Shown here: positions 48,306 through 61,315 of the stretch, in pieces
Layout: the number at the start of each line of letters is the position of its first letter
How positions within the stretch are numbered: position 1 is the first letter of the stretch
Assembly (NCBI RefSeq): GCF_014646155.1
Contig: NZ_BMMX01000010.1
Location: 69,544 to 133,543 of the forward strand
Length of the DNA: 64,000 bases
Direction: 5' to 3'
From: Mangrovihabitans endophyticus
GTDB lineage: Bacteria; Actinomycetota; Actinomycetes; Mycobacteriales; Micromonosporaceae
The notes under the pieces: model-generated
Seen by the model: the letters and a program-made list of their open reading frames with translations, nothing else
Told to the model about the DNA's origin: nothing
The model's database searches: none
Position numbers and translations under genes: made by a program

Positions 48306-48451
48306 TTCCGGTCCGCCGGACCGCACTGTGAAGCATTGGCAAACGTCGATGGAATGATCGATCGGGGATGTTCCCCGGCGCCGCACCGGCGATGAGGATG
48401 GGCGCAGGCCCGCAAGCGCCGGGTCATCGTCGAAGGCATCGGAGTCCGAAC

Positions 48452-48898
48452 ATGATTTCGAACCGGCCGGCTCGCTCCCCGTCCCGCGTTCGCCGCCTGC
48501 TCACCAGCCTCGCCGCCGTGATCGCGCTGGGCGGCACCGCCCTTGTCGCGCCCGCGGTGCTGGCCCCGGAGCACACCGCCGCGGCGGAGGCCTCCGTCTA
48601 TTCCAGTTGCACCCAGTCACGGTGCTCGGCGGCGCGCACCGCGCGCTCCGGGTGGAGCCAGCTCGGCTGGCCGCTCAGCTCCGGCTGGTATAGCTGGCCG
48701 TACGGACAGTACAACTACACCGGCGGAACGTTCCAGAACCGCGAGGGTCAGTTGCCGGCCGGCGCCTCCTACAACGAGTACGACGTCTACCCGCGCAGCA
48801 AGGGCGCCGCGCGCGATGCCTACCGGATCGTGGTCAACCGCTCCACCAAGGAGACCTGGTTCACCCCGGATCACTACGCGAACTTCTACAAGCTCTGA
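48452..48898 (+). CDS. Secreted guanyl-specific ribonuclease (barnase/RNase Sa family)
   Basis: 148 residues from an ATG at 48452 with GGAGTCC upstream. Signal peptide (core TSLAAVIALGGTALVAPAV), cleavage near residue 45. The mature domain has FQNREGQLP, the catalytic Glu109 in YNEYDVYP, Arg121/Arg125 and His141 in TPDHYANFYKL, matching RNase Sa Glu54/Arg65/Arg69/His85. Cys53 and Cys58 could form a short disulfide. No barstar-like inhibitor gene adjoins. Confidence 0.9.
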   Translation: MISNRPARSPSRVRRLLTSLAAVIALGGTALVAPAVLAPEHTAAAEASVYSSCTQSRCSAARTARSGWSQLGWPLSSGWYSWPYGQYNYTGGTFQNREGQLPAGASYNEYDVYPRSKGAARDAYRIVVNRSTKETWFTPDHYANFYKL

Positions 48899-48903
48899 GC
48901 GGT

Positions 48904-48931
48904 GGCGGGGCCCGCCGGGACGGGCCCCGCC
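48904..48931. terminator. Bidirectional hairpin between the RNase gene and thiC
   Basis: GGCGGGGCCCG / CGGGCCCCGCC, an 11-bp perfect stem with a 6-base loop, followed on the plus strand by TCCTCT. It can end the RNase transcript and the thi operon, which converge here. Confidence 0.8.
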
Positions 48932-48940
48932 TCCTCTCAC

Positions 48941-50488
<1,548 letters not shown>

Positions 50489-50521
50489 TCACGGTCTGGC
50501 CTCGTCGTTCGCAGGAAGTCG

Positions 50522-51276
50522 TCACGGGAAGTGGTTCAGCGGTCCCGGGCCGCCGCCGATCTGCCAGGAGCTGCCGCCGAGCAGCGCCCGCGCGACGTAC
50601 TGCTTCGCGCTCAGCACCGCGTCCGGCACGCCGCACCCGCCCGCCAGCCGGGCCGCGATCGCCGAGGAGAAGGTGCAGCCGGAGCCGTGGTTGTTCGCCG
50701 TGTCCAGCGGAACGCCTCGCAGATGCAAGGTCTCGCCCCGGTGATGCAGCACGTCCACCGCCAGTTCGCTGCCGGTGACCACCACCGCGCCACCGCTGGC
50801 GTCGGCCAGCGCCGCAGCCGCCGCGGCCATCTCGTCCACCGTGTCCACCCGCCGGTCCAGCAGCGCCGCCGCCTCGTGCCGGTTCGGTGTCAGCACCTGC
50901 GCGCACGCGATCAGCGGCCGGACCGCGGCAACGTCGGCGAGCCGGCTGCCGGATGTCGCCACCATCACCGGATCCACGACCACAACCGGCATCCGATGCG
51001 CCCGCTCGGCGATGACCGCGGCCACGTCCGGGTCGGGCACCATGCCCACCTTCACCGCGCGCACCCGCATGTCGTCCAGGACCGCGTCGAGCTGCGCGGC
51101 CACCATCGCGGCCGGGACCACATGCACGGCCCGTACGCCGCGGGTGTTCTGCGCGGTGATCGCGGTCAGCACCGAGACGCCGTACGCGCCGAGCGCCGCG
51201 AACGTCTTGAGATCCGCCTGGATCCCGGCGCCGCCGCCGGAGTCCGACCCGGCGACGGTCAGCACCACCGTCGGCG

Positions 51277-51280
<4 letters not shown>
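50522..51280 (-). CDS. thiD: Hydroxymethylpyrimidine/phosphomethylpyrimidine kinase
   Basis: 252 residues from a GTG overlapping the upstream gene stop (GTGA). Ribokinase-like: [19 protein letters not shown] at the N-terminus, [11 protein letters not shown], and the anion hole [13 protein letters not shown]. Phosphorylates HMP and HMP-P for ThiE. Confidence 0.96.
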
Positions 51281-52853
<1,573 letters not shown>

Positions 52854-52863
<10 letters not shown>

Positions 52864-53885
52864 TCGAACCTCCCGGGATCGAAGGGGGCGAGTGACGGGT
52901 CGGCTCGCCCGGTCAGCACCAGGTCGGCGATCAGGTCGGCGGTGATCGGGGCGAGCAGGATCCCGTTGCGGTGGTGCCCCGCGGCCACCACGATCCGCGG
53001 TCCCGCGGCGCCACCCCGCGCGTACCGCGGAAGCGTCCCCAGCAGCGGCATGTTGTCCGGCGTGCCGGGTCGGTGGCCGGCCGTGGTCTCGGCGAGGGCG
53101 AAGTCGGCGAGCGCGGGCACCAGATCGACTGCCGCGCGGAGCAGGTCGAGCACCCCACCCGCGGTGACCGTCCGGTCCCCGAGTTCTTCCTGGGTGGCGC
53201 CCACCACGACCTCGCCGTCCGCGCGGGGCACCAGATAGACGTGCCGGCCGTCGGCCGCCCCGTCGATCACGTGCCGCAGCAGGCCGGGCTCGCCACGCAG
53301 GCGCAGCAACTGTCCCTTGACCGGCCGCACCGGCAGCCCGGTCAGGTCCGCCGTGCCGCACCCGGCTGCCACCACGACCACGTCGGCGTCCAGATCGGTC
53401 GCCTTGCCGACGCATTCCGGCACCAGGTGGCCACGCAGCCGAGCGCGCAGCGCGGCGACCACGCGCCGGGGATCCACCTGCCGGTCGGCGGGCAGATGGA
53501 CACCCGCCCGCAGGCGCGGGGACAGCGCCGGTTCGCGCTCCCGCAGCGCGGTCGGGCCGAGCCGTTCGGCCGGCCAGAACCGCCCCGCCTCGGCGGCGTC
53601 GTCCGCGGTCAGCGCGACGCCCAGGGTGCCCGACGTGTCGAAGCCGACATCGGTGCCGAGCCGTCCGGCGAAGTCCGGCCACCGGCGGGCCGACTCGTCC
53701 AGCAGGGTGATCAGCGCCGGATCCTCGAAGCCACTCTCCCGGCCCGGAGCGAGCATGCCCGCGGCGACGTGCCAGGCCCCGTCCACACCGCCGGGATCGT
53801 GCACGGTCACCCGGGCTCCCCGGTCGATCAGGCGCCACGCGACGGACAGGCCGATGATTCCACCGCCGATGATCGAGACGTTCAT
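52854..53885 (-). CDS. thiO: Glycine oxidase
   Basis: 343 residues, FAD-dependent DAO family. N-terminal dinucleotide motif IIGGGIIGLSVAWRL, then AAGMLAPGRE, VVAAGCGTADL and the C-terminal GHHRNGILLAP. Provides dehydroglycine for ThiG. ATG overlaps the thiE stop (ATGA). Confidence 0.95.
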
Positions 53886-54520
53886 GCGATCCTGCTCAGC
53901 GGCCGGGACAGGGCAGTGAGGAACCGTTGTGCCGCCCCGTCCGGATCGGCACGCAGCGCCCCGATCACCGCGACGCCGCAGCCGACGAGTTCGGGCAATC
54001 GCTCGACGGTGACGCCGCCGATGGCCACCACCGGCATGTCCGGCACCGCCCGCACCACGGCGGCCACCCCGTCCGGACCGATCGGGTCCGGCAGGCCCGT
54101 CTTGGTGGCGGTCGCGTACGCCGGTCCGACGCCCACATAGGTCGCGCCGCAGTCGCGCGCCGCTCGGGCCGCGGCGGGGGTGCGACAGGTGGCGCCGAGC
54201 ACCGCGGCCGGTCCGAGCACTCGCCGCGCCGCCGCCACCGGCAGATCCTCGGCACCCACGTGCGCGCCGTCCGCACCGGCCGCCAGCGCCACATCGAGCC
54301 GGTCGTTGACCAGGCAGAGCACGCCCTGCGGGCGGCACCGGCCGAGGATGCGGGAGGTGAGCTCGAAGGCTTCCCGGTCACACATGTCGTCGTCGACGCG
54401 CACCTGCACGGCGAGCCGGTCGGTGGCGCCGAGCCGGGCCGCGACGGCGACCACGGCGCGGACCGTCTCCTCGGGACGATGGCCGGTGATCACGTGCAGG
54501 CACGGGAACGTTCGGTCCAC
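53882..54520 (-). CDS. thiE: Thiamine-phosphate synthase
   Basis: 212 residues from a GTG at 54520. Motifs: CLVNDRLDVALAAGADGAHVG, GATCRTPAAARAA, YVGVGPAYATATKTG and AIGGVTVERL, all canonical ThiE residues. Couples HMP-PP and thiazole phosphate. First gene after the TPP riboswitch. Confidence 0.95.
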   Translation of the reverse strand: MDRTFPCLHVITGHRPEETVRAVVAVAARLGATDRLAVQVRVDDDMCDREAFELTSRILGRCRPQGVLCLVNDRLDVALAAGADGAHVGAEDLPVAAARRVLGPAAVLGATCRTPAAARAARDCGATYVGVGPAYATATKTGLPDPIGPDGVAAVVRAVPDMPVVAIGGVTVERLPELVGCGVAVIGALRADPDGAAQRFLTALSRPLSRIA

Positions 54521-54525
54521 AACAT

Positions 54526-54620
54526 GCTCCTCCCTGCGCCGGCATGACCCGGATCAGGTTCGACGGTCGGGGGCCGCATCAGCCCCCCTCTCAGCCCGGT
54601 TCGCCGGACTCCCGTGGGGT
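54526..54620 (-). promoter_or_regulatory. TPP riboswitch (THI element)
   Basis: On the minus strand: CCACGGGAGTCCGG, then CGGGCTGAGAGGG, a variable arm (GGGGCTGATGCGGCCCCC), and the conserved CCGTCGAACCTGATCCGG and CGCAGGGAGG end. The purine-rich CTGAGAGG and the CAACCTGAT-like segments are hallmarks. The aptamer end overlaps the ribosome site GGGAGGAG of thiE, suggesting translational control. Confidence 0.95.
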
Positions 54621-54634
54621 TGTTTCCAAAACGG

Positions 54635-54663
54635 AACGTAACTCGAACTGGCCGCTGCGTAAA
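54635..54663 (-). promoter_or_regulatory. Candidate promoter of the thi operon
   Basis: TTTACG (54658-54663), 17-base spacer, TACGTT (54635-54640), in the 47-bp gap after the ABC-F gene. Boxes are weak (4/6 and 3/6), but position fits a start a few bases before the riboswitch. Confidence 0.4.
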
Positions 54664-54667
54664 GACC

Positions 54668-56314
54668 TCAGCGCACGTCCCACACCGGTGCGGGTGTTTC
54701 GATCACCTCGCCGTCGCCCTGGAAGACCACGAAGCGGTCGAAAGCGCGGGTGAACCACCGATCATGCGTGACCGCAATCACCGTTCCCTCGAACTTGCCC
54801 AGGCCCTCCTCCAACGCCTCGGCCGACGCCAGGTCCAAGTTGTCCGTCGGTTCGTCCAGCAGCAGCACCGTCGCGCCGGACAGCTCCAGCAACAGCACCA
54901 GAAAGCGTGCCTGCTGACCGCCGGACAACGTGCCGAACCGCTGGTCACCCTGCCCGGCGAGCTGATAGCGGTTGAGGGCGCGCATCGCGAGCGCCCGGTC
55001 CCGGCCGTCCCGATGGTCGTCACCACGCCAGAGAATCTCCACCAACGTCCGGTCCACCAACTCCGGACGGTCGTGGGTCTGGGAGAAATGACCGGGCCGC
55101 ACCCGGGCGCCCAGCCGGGCCGAGCCGGTGTGCGCCACCGGAGCGAGCGGGCCGCCGGTCACCGGCCGGTTCTCCGCCTCCGGCGCCGAGCCACCCGCCG
55201 CGAGCAGCCGCAGGAAGTGCGACTTGCCGGTGCCGTTGGCGCCGAGCACGGCGACCCGATCCCCGTACCAGACTTCCAGGTCGAAGGGGAACGTCAGATC
55301 GTCGAGCTCCAGGCTGCTGCAGATCACCGCCCGCTTGCCGGTACGGCCACCGCGCAGATGCATCCGCAGGGTCTGTTCCCGCGGTGGCAGCGGCGGCGGA
55401 CCGGCCTCGGTGAACTTGCGCAGCTTGGTCTGCGCCGACTGATAGCGCGAGGCCATGTCCGAGTTGTACGCGGACTTCTGCTTGTACATCAGCATCTGCT
55501 CGCGCAGCTTCTGACGCTCCTCATCCCAGCGACGCCGGTTCTCCTCCAGCCGCTCGTGCCGGGACGCCCGCGCCTCGTGCCAGGACGCGAACCCGCCCGG
55601 ATGCGTCCAGGCGCTGCCGCCCTCCACGGCGACCACCCGATCGGCCGTCTGGGCCAGCAGCTCCCGGTCGTGCGAGACGTAGAGCACCGACTTGTCCGAG
55701 TCGCGCAGCCGGGCCTCCAGCCAACGCTTGCCGGGCACGTCGAGGAAGTTGTCCGGCTCGTCGAGCAACAGCACCTCGTCGCTGCCCCGCAGCAACAGAT
55801 CGAGCGCGAAGCGCTTCTGCTGCCCGCCGGAAAGCGTCCGCACCGGGCGGTCCCGCACCTCATCCCACGCCTTGCCGAGGATCGCCACGGCGACCGTGTC
55901 GAACAGCACCTCCGCGTCGTACCCGCCGCACTCGCCCCACCGGGCCAGTGCATGGGCGTAGCGGATCTGGGACTTCTCCGCGTCGTCCAGCGCGGCGGCG
56001 GCCTTGGCGAGCGCCGAGCCGGCCTCACGCAGCGCCGGCTCCACCAACGACAGAGCCAGGTCGCCGAGCGTACGGCCGTCGCCGATCATGCCGATGAACT
56101 GGCGCATCACGCCGAGCCCGCCGGAGCGCGCGATCGCACCCACGGCGACCGGGAGGTCGCCCGCCACCATCCGCAGCAACGTCGTCTTACCCGCGCCGTT
56201 CGGGCCGACCAGCGCGACCTTGGCGCCCTCGCCGACCCGGAAGGAGACGTCGGCGAACAATTCACGCCCGTCCGGCAGCACGTGCCGCACCCCGGCGACA
56301 TCCACGTAACCCAC
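54668..56314 (-). CDS. ABC-F type ATP-binding cassette protein
   Basis: 548 residues from a GTG at 56314. Two ABC cassettes without TM segments: first Walker A GPNGAGKTTLL with signature LSGGQQKRFAL; second Walker A GANGTGKSHFL with signature LSGGQQARFLV and Walker B VLLLDEPTDNLDL. The linker (270-330) is a charged helical arm (RLEENRRRWDEERQKLREQM). ABC-F proteins act on ribosomes; some give antibiotic resistance, others are housekeeping. Which applies is unknown. Between RsmC-like and thi genes. Confidence 0.92.
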   Translation of the reverse strand: MGYVDVAGVRHVLPDGRELFADVSFRVGEGAKVALVGPNGAGKTTLLRMVAGDLPVAVGAIARSGGLGVMRQFIGMIGDGRTLGDLALSLVEPALREAGSALAKAAAALDDAEKSQIRYAHALARWGECGGYDAEVLFDTVAVAILGKAWDEVRDRPVRTLSGGQQKRFALDLLLRGSDEVLLLDEPDNFLDVPGKRWLEARLRDSDKSVLYVSHDRELLAQTADRVVAVEGGSAWTHPGGFASWHEARASRHERLEENRRRWDEERQKLREQMLMYKQKSAYNSDMASRYQSAQTKLRKFTEAGPPPLPPREQTLRMHLRGGRTGKRAVICSSLELDDLTFPFDLEVWYGDRVAVLGANGTGKSHFLRLLAAGGSAPEAENRPVTGGPLAPVAHTGSARLGARVRPGHFSQTHDRPELVDRTLVEILWRGDDHRDGRDRALAMRALNRYQLAGQGDQRFGTLSGGQQARFLVLLLELSGATVLLLDEPTDNLDLASAEALEEGLGKFEGTVIAVTHDRWFTRAFDRFVVFQGDGEVIETPAPVWDVR

Positions 56315-56346
56315 CCGGTCATCCTGCCCGCCGGGACCCGGAACGG

Positions 56347-56955
56347 TCAGTCTGTTTTTCCGCTCACCCGCAGCACACGGTAGCCCTTCTGGCTGGCCAC
56401 CCGGGCGACCTGCCAGCCGAGCGAGACCAGCCAGGCATGCAGCGAATCGCCGCCGAGGTGACGGTTGATCACCAGCCACGCGACGCCGTCCGACCGCAGC
56501 CGGGGAAGCCACCGTTCCAGCATCGCGTGCAGCTCCGCCTTGCCGACGTGGGTGGGCGGGTTGCTCCAGATCTGCTCGAACGCGACGTCCTCCGGCACCT
56601 CCTCCGGGGCGCCGACGTGGATCCGCAGCCCGAGCGCCTCCGCGTTGGTCCGAGTCAGGTCGCGGGCCCGTGCGTTCACGTCCACGGCGTACACGGTCGC
56701 CTGCGGCGCCTCGGAGGCCAGCACGCAGGCGATCGGACCGTATCCGCAGCCCAGGTCGAGCACGGCGCCGCCGGTCGCCGCCGTGGGAAGGTCGCCCTTG
56801 CGCAGCAGCACCGCGGTACCCGGATCGAGCCGCCCGGCGGAGAACACTCCGGAGGCGGCGGCGAGCGCATAGTCCTTACCGGCGGCATGGAACTCCACCT
56901 CGACCGGGCGGGCCGGGGCGGCCGGTTCGGCGCTGAAATAATGGTCGGCGGTCAC
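56347..56955 (-). CDS. RsmC/RlmG-like class I methyltransferase (MTS)
   Basis: 202 residues from a GTG at 56955 (VTADHYFSAEPAAP). The start HYFSAEP and the motifs AVLDLGCGYGPIACVLA (motif I), AVDVNARA and the catalytic SNPPTHVGK are typical of MTS-domain 16S/23S rRNA guanine-N2 methyltransferases. It has only the catalytic domain. Located 33 bp upstream of the ABC-F gene on the same strand, so possibly co-transcribed. Confidence 0.88.
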   Translation of the reverse strand: MTADHYFSAEPAAPARPVEVEFHAAGKDYALAAASGVFSAGRLDPGTAVLLRKGDLPTAATGGAVLDLGCGYGPIACVLASEAPQATVYAVDVNARARDLTRTNAEALGLRIHVGAPEEVPEDVAFEQIWSNPPTHVGKAELHAMLERWLPRLRSDGVAWLVINRHLGGDSLHAWLVSLGWQVARVASQKGYRVLRVSGKTD

Positions 56956-57050
56956 CCATAAATTCTGCCGCGGATAAACGATCGACCGTCTCCGGGGTGC
57001 CGCACATGGTGTGCGTTCACCATCTGCCACTTCGCCCTACGGTGGTCGCC

Positions 57051-57980
57051 ATGCAGCTCGGTTCCGCGCCCCATGCCCTTCGACGCGGTGCCCTTCGACG
57101 CGGTGCCGTCCATCGCGGTGCCCCGCGTCGCGGCTCCGCCCATCGCGCGGCACCGGACGGCGCGCTCGCCCAGCTCGTGCGGCACCGGGTGCCCCGGCAG
57201 CGGACTACCGATCCGGCCACCCGACCGCATCGCCGCTCGGCGGACAACGCGTACCCGGCTGCGGTGGCTCTCCCCCAGCGGACCTCCCCGTCGCCGCGGG
57301 TGTACCGGGCCGAGCGCCATCCGCGCCGCACCGCACGTTGCCTGGGGAACATGCTGACCGCCGTCATCGTCATCACGATCTGCGCCGCGAGCGTCCTGCT
57401 GATGCAGGACGACGGCGCCGACGCGCGGGCCGGGCAGTCCACCGGCCCGGGTGCGGCGACGCACCACCACGGCAACCGCGCCGCCGACGGCCCGTTGGAC
57501 CCGCGGGCGGTCTTCCCCGGCACGCAGATCAGCGTCGGTGCGGCGACCTATCGGATCGAGCTGACCCAGGTCGACACCGAGTGCCGCATGGCAGTCACCG
57601 GAGGCCTCGGCGACATCCTCGCCGAAGATCGCTGCAGCCAGGTGGTACGTGCCCGGATGATTCCGCCGTACGGCGATCGGTTCCGAGTCACCGCGGGAGT
57701 CTTCACCCTGCCGGACGCGGACGGCGCCGCGCGCGTCCGTGATCGCATCCGATCCCTGGTGGAAGGCGGCGAGGGCAATTTCGCGCCGCTCGGCACGGGC
57801 CTGTCCCCCGCGCCGGAGCTTCCGTCCCAGGTGGGCTGGCAGGTGACCGACCGCTACCTGCTCTATTGCGTGGTGTCGCCGCGGGATGGCCGTCCGATCG
57901 CGGCGAGCGACCCCACTGGGCAGCGCATCGCCGAGGACCTGCTGGAGCGGTACCTGAGCGGCGGCGTGCTGAGCGCCTAG
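57051..57980 (+). CDS. Unknown single-TM protein with extracytoplasmic C-terminal domain
   Basis: 309 residues if the ATG at 57051 is used; the true start may be downstream. Residues 8-40 are a low-complexity Arg/Ala-rich stretch (LRRGALRRGAVHRGAPRRG) encoded by a 15-bp repeat. One TM helix lies at about 101-117 (LTAVIVITICAASVLLM). The C-terminal 180 residues are extracytoplasmic with three Cys (about 177, 192 and 278) and no domain I recognise. Shares its TAG stop with truA. Confidence 0.6.
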   Translation: MQLGSAPHALRRGALRRGAVHRGAPRRGSAHRAAPDGALAQLVRHRVPRQRTTDPATRPHRRSADNAYPAAVALPQRTSPSPRVYRAERHPRRTARCLGNMLTAVIVITICAASVLLMQDDGADARAGQSTGPGAATHHHGNRAADGPLDPRAVFPGTQISVGAATYRIELTQVDTECRMAVTGGLGDILAEDRCSQVVRARMIPPYGDRFRVTAGVFTLPDADGAARVRDRIRSLVEGGEGNFAPLGTGLSPAPELPSQVGWQVTDRYLLYCVVSPRDGRPIAASDPTGQRIAEDLLERYLSGGVLSA

Positions 57981-58852
57981 GCGATCGCGTCCGGCACTCG
58001 CAACCGGCGGGTGGCGTCCGCCCGACGGGCGTACTCGGCCTCCTCCGGGTAGCCGACCGCCACCAGGGTCAGCCCGTGCGCGGGTGCCACGGTGACCGCG
58101 CTGGACCGTTCCCGCAGGCGCAGCAGGGACGCCGGCCAGGACACCTCCCGGCGACCGTCACCCGCGGCCAGCATGGCACCCACCAGGCTGCGAACCATGG
58201 CCTGGCAAAACGCGTCGGCCTGCACGACCGCCACGGCGACGCCGTCCGGATCGCGCCGCCAGTCCAGACGGGAGATGGCCCGGACGGTGGTGGCATTCTC
58301 CTTGCGCTTGCAGAACGCGGCGTAGTCGTGCTCGCCGACCAAGCCCGCGGCGGCGGCGCGCAGGCGTTCCAGATCCAGCGGACGCACCCAGCCGAGGGTG
58401 TCGTGCCGACGCAGCGGTTCCGGTCCCCAACCGGTGTCCGCGACGCGGTACTCGTACCGCCGGAAGGTGGCGGAGAAGCGCGCGTCAAACGACGGCGGGA
58501 CGGGCGTCACCGCGCGGACGCGGGCATCCGCCGGCATCAACGCGGCCAGCCGCCGCAGCAGCGAATCGCGCAGTTCCGCCCACGTCGCGCCGGGTACGTC
58601 GACGTGGCACACCTGGCCGGTGGCGTGCACGCCCGCGTCGGTGCGGCCGGCGACCGTCATGCCCAGCGGCACCCCGGCGCCGGTGAGCGTCTCCAACGCG
58701 GCGGTCAGCACCCCGGCGACCGTACGGCGCGTGGGCTGCACCGCCCATCCGGAGAACGCCGTGCCGTCGTACGACACGTCGAGCCGAAGGCGTTGCGCGG
58801 CACCACCCTCCGGGGTCTCGGGCCGGGCCTGCACGGTGCTGTCCTCCTGCAT
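57977..58852 (-). CDS. truA: tRNA pseudouridine(38-40) synthase
   Basis: 291 residues from ATG 58852. The catalytic Asp is in GRTDAGVHATGQV; YDGTAFSGWAVQP at the N-terminus and FRRYEYRV, FCKRKEN, and MVRSLVGAML are typical. Distal gene of the rplQ-truA side of the alpha operon, after a hairpin at 58892-58923. Confidence 0.95.
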   Translation of the reverse strand: MQEDSTVQARPETPEGGAAQRLRLDVSYDGTAFSGWAVQPTRRTVAGVLTAALETLTGAGVPLGMTVAGRTDAGVHATGQVCHVDVPGATWAELRDSLLRRLAALMPADARVRAVTPVPPSFDARFSATFRRYEYRVADTGWGPEPLRRHDTLGWVRPLDLERLRAAAAGLVGEHDYAAFCKRKENATTVRAISRLDWRRDPDGVAVAVVQADAFCQAMVRSLVGAMLAAGDGRREVSWPASLLRLRERSSAVTVAPAHGLTLVAVGYPEEAEYARRADATRRLRVPDAIA

Positions 58853-58891
58853 GGCGAGCTGTCCCGTCTCTGGCTCTGCTGGCAACGGCAA

Positions 58892-58923
58892 GGGCCCGGC
58901 GCCCCTCCAGGGGTGCCGGGCCC
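58892..58923 (-). terminator. Hairpin between rplQ and truA
   Basis: GGGCCCGGCGCCCC / GGGGTGCCGGGCCC, 14 bp with one G-T pair, TCCA loop. Located 19 bp after the rplQ stop. Confidence 0.8.
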
Positions 58924-58941
58924 ACCGAACCGACGAACGGC

Positions 58942-59514
58942 TCAGGCCTTGCTGGTGTCTTCGCCCTCGGCCTGGTCGCCGGGGCCCTCGGCACCCTTGT
59001 CACCGGACGCGCTCACCGGAGCCTCGGCGTCCTGGTCCGCGGTCGCGGCGGCGGCCGGGGCCTCGTCCTCGCGGGACAGCGCCTCCACCTTGTTCTGCTG
59101 AGCGGCGGCCTTGCGGGCGGACTTGCCCGCCGCCGACCCGGTGCTCGCCGCGATCTGCAGCTCCTCGACCAGCTCGATGACCGCCATCGGGGCGGCGTCG
59201 CCCCGGCGCGGGCCGGTCTTGGTGATCCGGGTGTAGCCACCCGGACGGTTGCCGTAACGCGGAGCGATCTGCTCGAACAGGGCGTACACGACGTCCTTGT
59301 CCTTGACGACGGTCAACACGCGCCGACGGGCGTGCAGGTCGCCGCGCTTGGCCTTCGTGATGAGCTGCTCAGCCAGCGGGCGCAGGCGCTTGGCCTTCGC
59401 CTCGGTGGTCTTGATCTTCCCGTGCCGGAAGAGCTCCGTGGCCAGGTTGGCCAGCAGCAGCTTCTCGTGCGCCGGGCTGCCGCCGAGGCGGGGACCCTTG
59501 GTGGGCGTGGGCAT
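58942..59514 (-). CDS. rplQ: 50S ribosomal protein L17
   Basis: 190 residues. Core (1-118) [21 protein letters not shown] through [15 protein letters not shown] is canonical. The last 70 residues are an acidic Ala/Glu/Asp-rich extension absent from short bacterial L17 but common in actinobacteria. Confidence 0.97.
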   Translation of the reverse strand: MPTPTKGPRLGGSPAHEKLLLANLATELFRHGKIKTTEAKAKRLRPLAEQLITKAKRGDLHARRRVLTVVKDKDVVYALFEQIAPRYGNRPGGYTRITKTGPRRGDAAPMAVIELVEELQIAASTGSAAGKSARKAAAQQNKVEALSREDEAPAAAATADQDAEAPVSASGDKGAEGPGDQAEGEDTSKA

Positions 59515-59557
59515 TTCTGATGCTCCTTGTGAGGTTTCCGTCCGGGATCGCCGGCGA

Positions 59558-60580
59558 CTAGAGCTGCTCGGTCTCGCGGTAGTCGTCGGTGTCGTAGTCC
59601 ACGTCGCCGAACGAGTCCACGACGTGCGCCGGGTCGAAGGACGGCGCGCTGTCCTTGAGTCCCAGGCCCATTCCGGCGAGCTTCATCTTGACCTCGTCGA
59701 TGGACTTCTGACCGAAGTTCCTTATATCGAGAAGGTCGGCCTCCGTGCGCCCGATCAGCTCGCCGACGGTGTTGATGCCCTCGCGCTTGAGGCAGTTGTA
59801 CGAGCGGACGGTGAGGTCCAGCTCCTCGATCGGCAGGGCCAGGTCGGCGGCCAGTTGCGCGTCCTGCGGAGACGGTCCGATGTCGATGCCCTCGGCGGTC
59901 TCGTCCAGTTCCCGGCACAGCCCGAACAGCTCGACCAGGGTCGAGCCGGCCGAGGCCAACGCGGTGCGCGGCGAGATGGACGCCTTCGACTCGACGTCGA
60001 TGATCAGCCGGTCGAAGTCCGTACGCTGCTCGACACGGGTGGCCTCGACGCGGTACGTCACCTTCATCACCGGCGAGTAGATCGAGTCGACCGGGATGCG
60101 GCCGATCTCGGCGCCGGCGTTCTTGTTCTGCGCCGCGGTCACGTAGCCACGGCCGCGCTCGACGGTGAGCTCCATGTCCAGCCGACCCTTGCTGTTCAGG
60201 GTGGCCAGCTTCAGATCGGGGTTGTGCACCGAGACTCCGGCCGGCGGCTGGATGTCGCCCGCGGTGACGTCGCCGGGACCCTGCTTACGCAGGTACATGC
60301 TGACCGGCTCGTCGTGCTCGGAACTGACGGTGAGATCCTTGACGTTCATCACCAGCTCGACCACGTCCTCCTTGACGCCGGGGATCGTGGTGAACTCGTG
60401 CAGCACGCCGTCGATCTTGATGCTGGTCACCGCCGCGCCCGGAATGGACGACAGCAGGGTGCGGCGCAGCGAATTGCCCAGGGTGTAGCCGAAGCCCGGC
60501 TCCAGCGGTTCGATGGTGAACCGGGAACGGGTCTCGCTGAGCGACTCTTCCGAGAGGCTGGGACGCTGGCTGATGAGCAC
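59558..60580 (-). CDS. rpoA: DNA-directed RNA polymerase alpha subunit
   Basis: 340 residues from a GTG at 60580 ([13 protein letters not shown]). N-terminal dimerization domain: [21 protein letters not shown]-terminal domain with [22 protein letters not shown] and the acidic tail [12 protein letters not shown]. Confidence 0.98.
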   Translation of the reverse strand: MLISQRPSLSEESLSETRSRFTIEPLEPGFGYTLGNSLRRTLLSSIPGAAVTSIKIDGVLHEFTTIPGVKEDVVELVMNVKDLTVSSEHDEPVSMYLRKQGPGDVTAGDIQPPAGVSVHNPDLKLATLNSKGRLDMELTVERGRGYVTAAQNKNAGAEIGRIPVDSIYSPVMKVTYRVEATRVEQRTDFDRLIIDVESKASISPRTALASAGSTLVELFGLCRELDETAEGIDIGPSPQDAQLAADLALPIEELDLTVRSYNCLKREGINTVGELIGRTEADLLDIRNFGQKSIDEVKMKLAGMGLGLKDSAPSFDPAHVVDSFGDVDYDTDDYRETEQL

Positions 60581-60672
60581 GCTGTTTCTTCTTTCTGTCG
60601 GGCCACCCGCTATTTGATGGCCGTCCGCAGTGTGTCGGGGATGCCGGCCGTGACCGGCATCCCCTTCGAGCG

Positions 60673-61299
60673 CTACTTGGAGTAGAGCTCGACGATGAGC
60701 TGCTCCTGGACCTGCGTGTCGATGACCTGCCGGGCCGGGAGCGTGTGGATCAGGATCTTCATGTCGCTCGGGATGGGCTCCAGCCACGCCGGCACCGGAC
60801 GCGATCCGGCCTGCGCCTGCGCCACCACGAACGGGGTGAGCTGCTTGGACTTCTCCCGGACCTGCACGATGTCGTGCTCCTTGACCCGGTAGGACGGGAT
60901 GTCCACCTTGATGCCGTTGACCAGCAGGTGGCCGTGCTTGACCAGTTGCCGGGCCATGTCCCGGGACGCGGCGAAGCCCGCCCGGTAGACGACGTTGTCC
61001 AGTCGCGACTCGAGGATCTGCAGCAGCACCTCACCGGTCTTGCCGGGCTTGGTGACAGCCTCCTCGTAGTAGCCACGGAACTGCTTCTCGAGTACGCCGT
61101 ACGCGCGCCGGGCCTTCTGCTTCTCCCGGTGCTGGAGCAGGTACTCGGTCTCCTTGGTCCGGCCACGGCCGTGCTGCCCGGGCGGGAACGGCCGGGACTC
61201 GAACGGGCACTTCGGACCGTCGCACTTGCTGCCCTTGAGGAACAGCTTCATCTTTTCGCGGCGGCAGCGCTTGCAGTCCGCACCTGTGTAACGAGCCAT
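60673..61299 (-). CDS. rpsD: 30S ribosomal protein S4 (zinc-binding form)
   Basis: 208 residues. The N-terminal zinc motif has Cys9, Cys12, Cys26 and Cys31 ([22 protein letters not shown]), the C+ paralogue type. S4 RNA-binding domain: [27 protein letters not shown]. Confidence 0.97.
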   Translation of the reverse strand: MARYTGADCKRCRREKMKLFLKGSKCDGPKCPFESRPFPPGQHGRGRTKETEYLLQHREKQKARRAYGVLEKQFRGYYEEAVTKPGKTGEVLLQILESRLDNVVYRAGFAASRDMARQLVKHGHLLVNGIKVDIPSYRVKEHDIVQVREKSKQLTPFVVAQAQAGSRPVPAWLEPIPSDMKILIHTLPARQVIDTQVQEQLIVELYSK

Positions 61300-61315
61300 G
61301 AATTCGTTCTCCCCC

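Noticed and set aside
48320-48451. GEMM-type c-di-GMP riboswitch before the RNase gene (GGCAAAC is present)
   Set aside because: The following conserved GACGCAAAGCC segment and tetraloop arrangement are missing.
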